Positions 6,053-8,299 of a stretch of 8,299 nucleotides of DNA are shown one piece after another. The stretch's first letter is position 1, and each line of letters starts with the position of its first letter. The position numbers were made by a program, and so were the translations under genes. Source of the DNA: an uncultured Verrucomicrobiales bacterium (GTDB lineage Bacteria > Verrucomicrobiota > Verrucomicrobiae > Limisphaerales > CANJSG01); NCBI GenBank assembly GCA_946480965.1, contig CAMLMI010000201.1:1-8299 (forward strand), in the 5' to 3' direction. A model generated the notes under the pieces. The model searched no databases. It saw nothing but the letters and a program-made list of their open reading frames with translations, and was not told where the DNA came from.

Positions 6053-6706
6053 ATGACGACAATTCTGATCATCGAAGACCAACCCCCGATGCGCCGGAAC
6101 CTCGCCCTGATGCTGGAGCTGGAGGGTTTCCAGGTGCTCACCGCCGAGAACGGGGTCAAGGGCCTCGAACTGGCCCGCGCCAAGGTGCCCGACCTCATCC
6201 TCTGCGACGTGATGATGCCCGAGATGGACGGCCACGGCGTCGTGCAGTCGCTCCGCGCCGATGCCAAGACGGCCACCGTCCCGCTCATCTTCCTCACCGC
6301 CCGCACGGACAAGTCCGACGTCCGCATCGGCATGAACTTCGGGGCCGACGACTATCTGACGAAGCCCGTCTCCCGCGACGATCTGCTGGCCGCCGTCCAC
6401 GCCCGCCTAGCCCGCGCCGAAGCGGTCAACGCCGCGCTCGAAGCCGCCAAGGCCCACTCCGGCGGCACGCCCGACTTCAGCTCTCCCGAGCCCTTGCGCC
6501 AAGCCCTCGGCCTGACCCCGCGCGAGGCCGAAGTGCTCCTCTGGGTCGCCCAGGGCAAGAGCAACGCCGACATCGGGACCATTCTCGGGATGAGCGAAAA
6601 GACGGTGAAACAGCACCTCGGCGTGGTCTTCCAGAAGGTCGGCGTCGAGAGCCGCACCGCCGCGTCCGTCCGCGCCTTCGAGATCCTGAGCGGAGCGAAG
6701 AGCTGA
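6053..6706 (+). CDS. NarL/FixJ-type response regulator
   Basis: This 217-aa transcription factor has a receiver domain (about 1-120) and a LuxR-type helix-turn-helix domain (about 152-212). The receiver has the acidic pair Glu8-Asp9, phospho-acceptor Asp52 in LILCDVMMPEMDG, Thr82 in FLTAR, and Lys104 in YLTKPVS. The output domain has LTPREAEVLLWVAQGKSNADI (154-174) and SEKTVKQHLGVVFQKVGVESR (181-201), the recognition region of the family. A 30-residue linker rich in Ala joins them. Family members usually bind inverted repeats as dimers, which fits the palindromes near this cluster; that this protein binds them is inference. The ATG at 6053 gives the canonical MTTILIIEDQ start, and no Shine-Dalgarno is obvious. 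Its likely kinase partner is at 3631-5430, with the globin gene between them. Confidence 0.94.
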   Translation: MTTILIIEDQPPMRRNLALMLELEGFQVLTAENGVKGLELARAKVPDLILCDVMMPEMDGHGVVQSLRADAKTATVPLIFLTARTDKSDVRIGMNFGADDYLTKPVSRDDLLAAVHARLARAEAVNAALEAAKAHSGGTPDFSSPEPLRQALGLTPREAEVLLWVAQGKSNADIGTILGMSEKTVKQHLGVVFQKVGVESRTAASVRAFEILSGAKS

Positions 6707-6754
6707 TTCGGCGTTCGATGTTCAACGCCGAATGAATCGGCCTTCCGGCCGATT
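6706..6754. terminator. Two tandem hairpins after the response-regulator gene
   Basis: Hairpin 1 is ATTCGGCGTT (6706-6715) with AACGCCGAAT (6724-6733), 10 perfect bp and an 8-nt loop; it begins on the last base of the stop codon. Hairpin 2 is AATCGGCC (6735-6742) with GGCCGATT (6747-6754), 8 perfect bp around TTCC, one base later. Neither is followed by a T-tract on either strand, so this is not a standard intrinsic terminator. A role in 3'-end protection or U-tract-less termination is possible. Confidence 0.5.
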
Positions 6755-6803
6755 AGCCCCCATAACCCCCGGCCAAGGGTCGCTTATACCTGCCTCGGCG
6801 GCG

Positions 6804-6835
6804 TTGACGCTCCGTCCGGCAAGCCATTGTATCTT
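6804..6835 (+). promoter_or_regulatory. Weak promoter candidate for sdhCA
   Basis: TTGACG (6804-6809) resembles a -35 box. TTGTAT (6827-6832, spacing 17) or TATCTT (6830-6835, spacing 20) could serve as the -10 box, but neither combination is strong. It lies about 70 bases before the sdhC ATG, in the only sizeable gap upstream of the operon. Confidence 0.3.
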
Positions 6836-6905
6836 GGGCCAGAGCAACCCACGGATTCCCGGAATCCGGACTGCCCGCGGCGAGACACCCCGCCGCCACA
6901 ACCCT

Positions 6906-7703
6906 ATGACCCTGGCCCAATCGATCTTCCGTTCCACGCTCGGGAAGAAGTATCTGATGGCGCTGAGCGGCCTCGCGCTGTTCGGTTTCGTCGTCGCGCA
7001 TCTTCTCGGCAACCTCCAGGTCTTCGGCCCGCCCGACCTGATCAACGGCTACGCGCACTTCCTCAAGAGCAAACCCGGCCTGGTCTGGGGCGCGCGGCTG
7101 GGCCTGCTGGTCATTGTCGCCGTCCACATTTACTGCGCGCTCTCGCTCGCGGCCACGGCCAAGGCCGCCCGCCCGGTCCAATACGCCGGCGGCTCCGCCT
7201 ATGGTTCCTCCTGGGCCTCGCGCTACATGATCGTCAGCGGCCTCGTGATCCTCGCCTTCATCGTCTATCACCTCGCGCACTTCACCGCGCTGCTGCCCGG
7301 CATCAACGGGTGGGGCGATTTCCGCGCGCTCAAGACCGAGCTGAAGGGCCACGGCGAAGTAATGGACGTGTATGCCATGATGGTCCTCGGCTTCCGCGTG
7401 TGGTGGGTGGCGTTGTTCTACGTCGTCGCGCAGGCGCTGCTCTTCGTCCATCTCGGCCACGGCCTGGCGGCGATGTTCCAGTCGTTCGGCCTGCGGAACC
7501 ACGTCTGGTGGCCGCGCATCCAGGTCTTCGCGAAGGTCTTCAGCCTCGCGATCCTGCTCGGCTACATCTCCATCCCCATCGCGATCACCTTCGGCATGGG
7601 CCGCGAATATGCCGAAAAGGCCAAGGCGAAGCTGAACCTGCCGCTCGGACAGACCGAAACCCCGGCCGCCCCGATGGTCGCCGGCACCGTGGAGGCCAAA
7701 TAA
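6906..7703 (+). CDS. sdhC: Succinate dehydrogenase cytochrome b subunit
   Basis: This 265-aa inner-membrane subunit anchors succinate dehydrogenase / fumarate reductase and passes electrons between its iron-sulfur subunit and quinone. It has about five helices (roughly 17-38, 63-86, 107-130, 156-186 and 208-230), the fused single-anchor type known from Bacillus subtilis and Wolinella. Candidate haem-ligand histidines are His32 (AHLLGN), His74 (VHIYCAL), His122 (YHLAHF) and His182 or His185 (VHLGHG), a spacing that fits a di-haem cytochrome b. [20 protein letters not shown] (184-203) is a typical signature of this type. The C-terminal 25 residues are a low-complexity Ala/Pro tail. The ATG at 6906 gives the family start; no Shine-Dalgarno is seen. 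The frame is open back to 6732, but that part is non-coding in character. It is followed one base later by sdhA, so the two are co-transcribed. Confidence 0.93.
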   Translation: MTLAQSIFRSTLGKKYLMALSGLALFGFVVAHLLGNLQVFGPPDLINGYAHFLKSKPGLVWGARLGLLVIVAVHIYCALSLAATAKAARPVQYAGGSAYGSSWASRYMIVSGLVILAFIVYHLAHFTALLPGINGWGDFRALKTELKGHGEVMDVYAMMVLGFRVWWVALFYVVAQALLFVHLGHGLAAMFQSFGLRNHVWWPRIQVFAKVFSLAILLGYISIPIAITFGMGREYAEKAKAKLNLPLGQTETPAAPMVAGTVEAK

Positions 7704-7704
7704 C

Positions 7705-8299
7705 ATGGCGACGCTCAATTCCAACATCCCCGCCGGCCCGCTCGCCTCGAAGTGGGAGAAGCACAAGTTCAGCTCCAAGCTGATCAACCCGGCCAACAAG
7801 CGGAAATACAAGGTCATTGTCGTCGGTGCCGGTCTCGCCGGCGCGAGCGCGGCCGCCACGCTCTCCGAGCTGGGCTATGAGGTGCACAACTTCGTCTTCC
7901 ACGATTCTCCCCGCCGCGCCCATTCCGTGGCCGCGCAGGGCGGCATCAACGCCGCGAAGAACTATCAGAACGACGGCGACTCCGTTCACCGCCTCTTCTA
8001 CGACACGATCAAGGGCGGCGACTACCGCGCCCGTGAATCCAACGTCCATCGTCTCGCCGAAGTCTCGGTCAACATCATCGACCAATGCGTCGCACAGGGT
8101 GTGCCGTTCGCCCGCGAATACGGTGGCCTGCTCGACAACCGTTCCTTCGGCGGCGCGCAGGTGTCCCGCACGTTTTACGCGCGCGGGCAGACCGGCCAGC
8201 AGCTCCTGCTCGGCGCCTATTCCGCGCTCAACAAGATGATCGCGGCGGGCGGCGTGAAGTCCTACACCCACTCCGAGATGCTCGATCTTGTGGTCGTGG
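7705..8299 (+). CDS. sdhA: Succinate dehydrogenase flavoprotein subunit, N-terminal part
   Basis: The first 198 codons are present, and the gene runs off the window. SdhA carries covalent FAD and oxidises succinate to fumarate (or the reverse) at the cytoplasmic face of the membrane, linking the TCA cycle to the quinone pool. The dinucleotide-binding motif is [15 protein letters not shown] (36-50). The FAD-linking histidine is His73 in [30 protein letters not shown] (137-155) is part of the substrate-side region. The N-terminal lead-in of about 35 residues, with [15 protein letters not shown], is of the kind found in Verrucomicrobiota and Bacteroidota. GGAGG (7691-7695), inside the end of sdhC, lies 9 nt before the ATG, and only one base separates the two genes. 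An iron-sulfur subunit gene (sdhB) is expected downstream. Confidence 0.96.
   Translation, partial: MATLNSNIPAGPLASKWEKHKFSSKLINPANKRKYKVIVVGAGLAGASAAATLSELGYEVHNFVFHDSPRRAHSVAAQGGINAAKNYQNDGDSVHRLFYDTIKGGDYRARESNVHRLAEVSVNIIDQCVAQGVPFAREYGGLLDNRSFGGAQVSRTFYARGQTGQQLLLGAYSALNKMIAAGGVKSYTHSEMLDLVVV

Noticed and set aside
6732..6905. 58-residue N-terminal extension of sdhC
   Set aside because: It starts in the tandem hairpins, covers the likely promoter, and does not resemble SdhC.
6753..7859. 368-aa minus-strand frame opposite sdhC and the start of sdhA
   Set aside because: sdhC and sdhA on plus are unmistakable; the antisense frame has shadow composition.
7585..8271. 228-aa minus-strand frame opposite sdhA
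   Set aside because: It is antisense to a highly conserved flavoprotein and has no motifs.
1..8299. CRISPR arrays, tRNA or rRNA genes, insertion sequences, phage genes
   Set aside because: I looked for regularly spaced repeats, cloverleaf-like sequences and transposase or integrase motifs and saw none.

Overview
The window is GC-rich bacterial chromosome. The SdhA N-terminus (the [23 protein letters not shown] lead-in, then [11 protein letters not shown]) and the five-helix SdhC are of the kind seen in Verrucomicrobiota and Bacteroidota. The high GC, frequent lack of Shine-Dalgarno sequences and overall style make a Verrucomicrobiota (Opitutae-like) host my best guess. That assignment is inference, not proven here.

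Layout. (1) 1-1933: cysteine synthase (cysK, minus) with a strong intrinsic terminator. A hypothetical multi-pass membrane protein diverges from it on plus. (2) 1934-2679: a small VOC/glyoxalase-fold protein with its own terminator, then a non-coding stretch holding one of two inverted copies of a REP-like repeat; the other copy lies at 34-67. (3) 2680-6706: a signalling cluster. On minus are a 174-aa protein of unknown function and a 61-aa single-helix membrane protein. Divergent to them is a CHASE-domain membrane histidine kinase. A single-domain globin follows on minus, and then, divergent from the globin, a NarL/FixJ-type response regulator. (4) 6707-8299: paired hairpins, a possible promoter, then sdhC and the first 198 codons of sdhA (succinate dehydrogenase / fumarate reductase), cut by the window end.

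The most notable signal is in region 3. A spaced palindrome TCCGAC-N4-GTCGGA occurs three times without mismatch and once in degenerate form. All copies lie between genes: upstream of the 174-aa gene, in the divergent small-protein/kinase promoter region (two copies), and in the divergent globin/response-regulator promoter region. I saw none elsewhere in the window. The simplest reading is an autoregulated two-component regulon: the kinase senses something outside the cytoplasm through CHASE, the LuxR-type regulator binds these palindromes, and the targets include a haem globin, a small membrane protein and an unknown protein. The globin suggests an oxygen or nitric oxide theme, but the signal itself cannot be read from the sequence.
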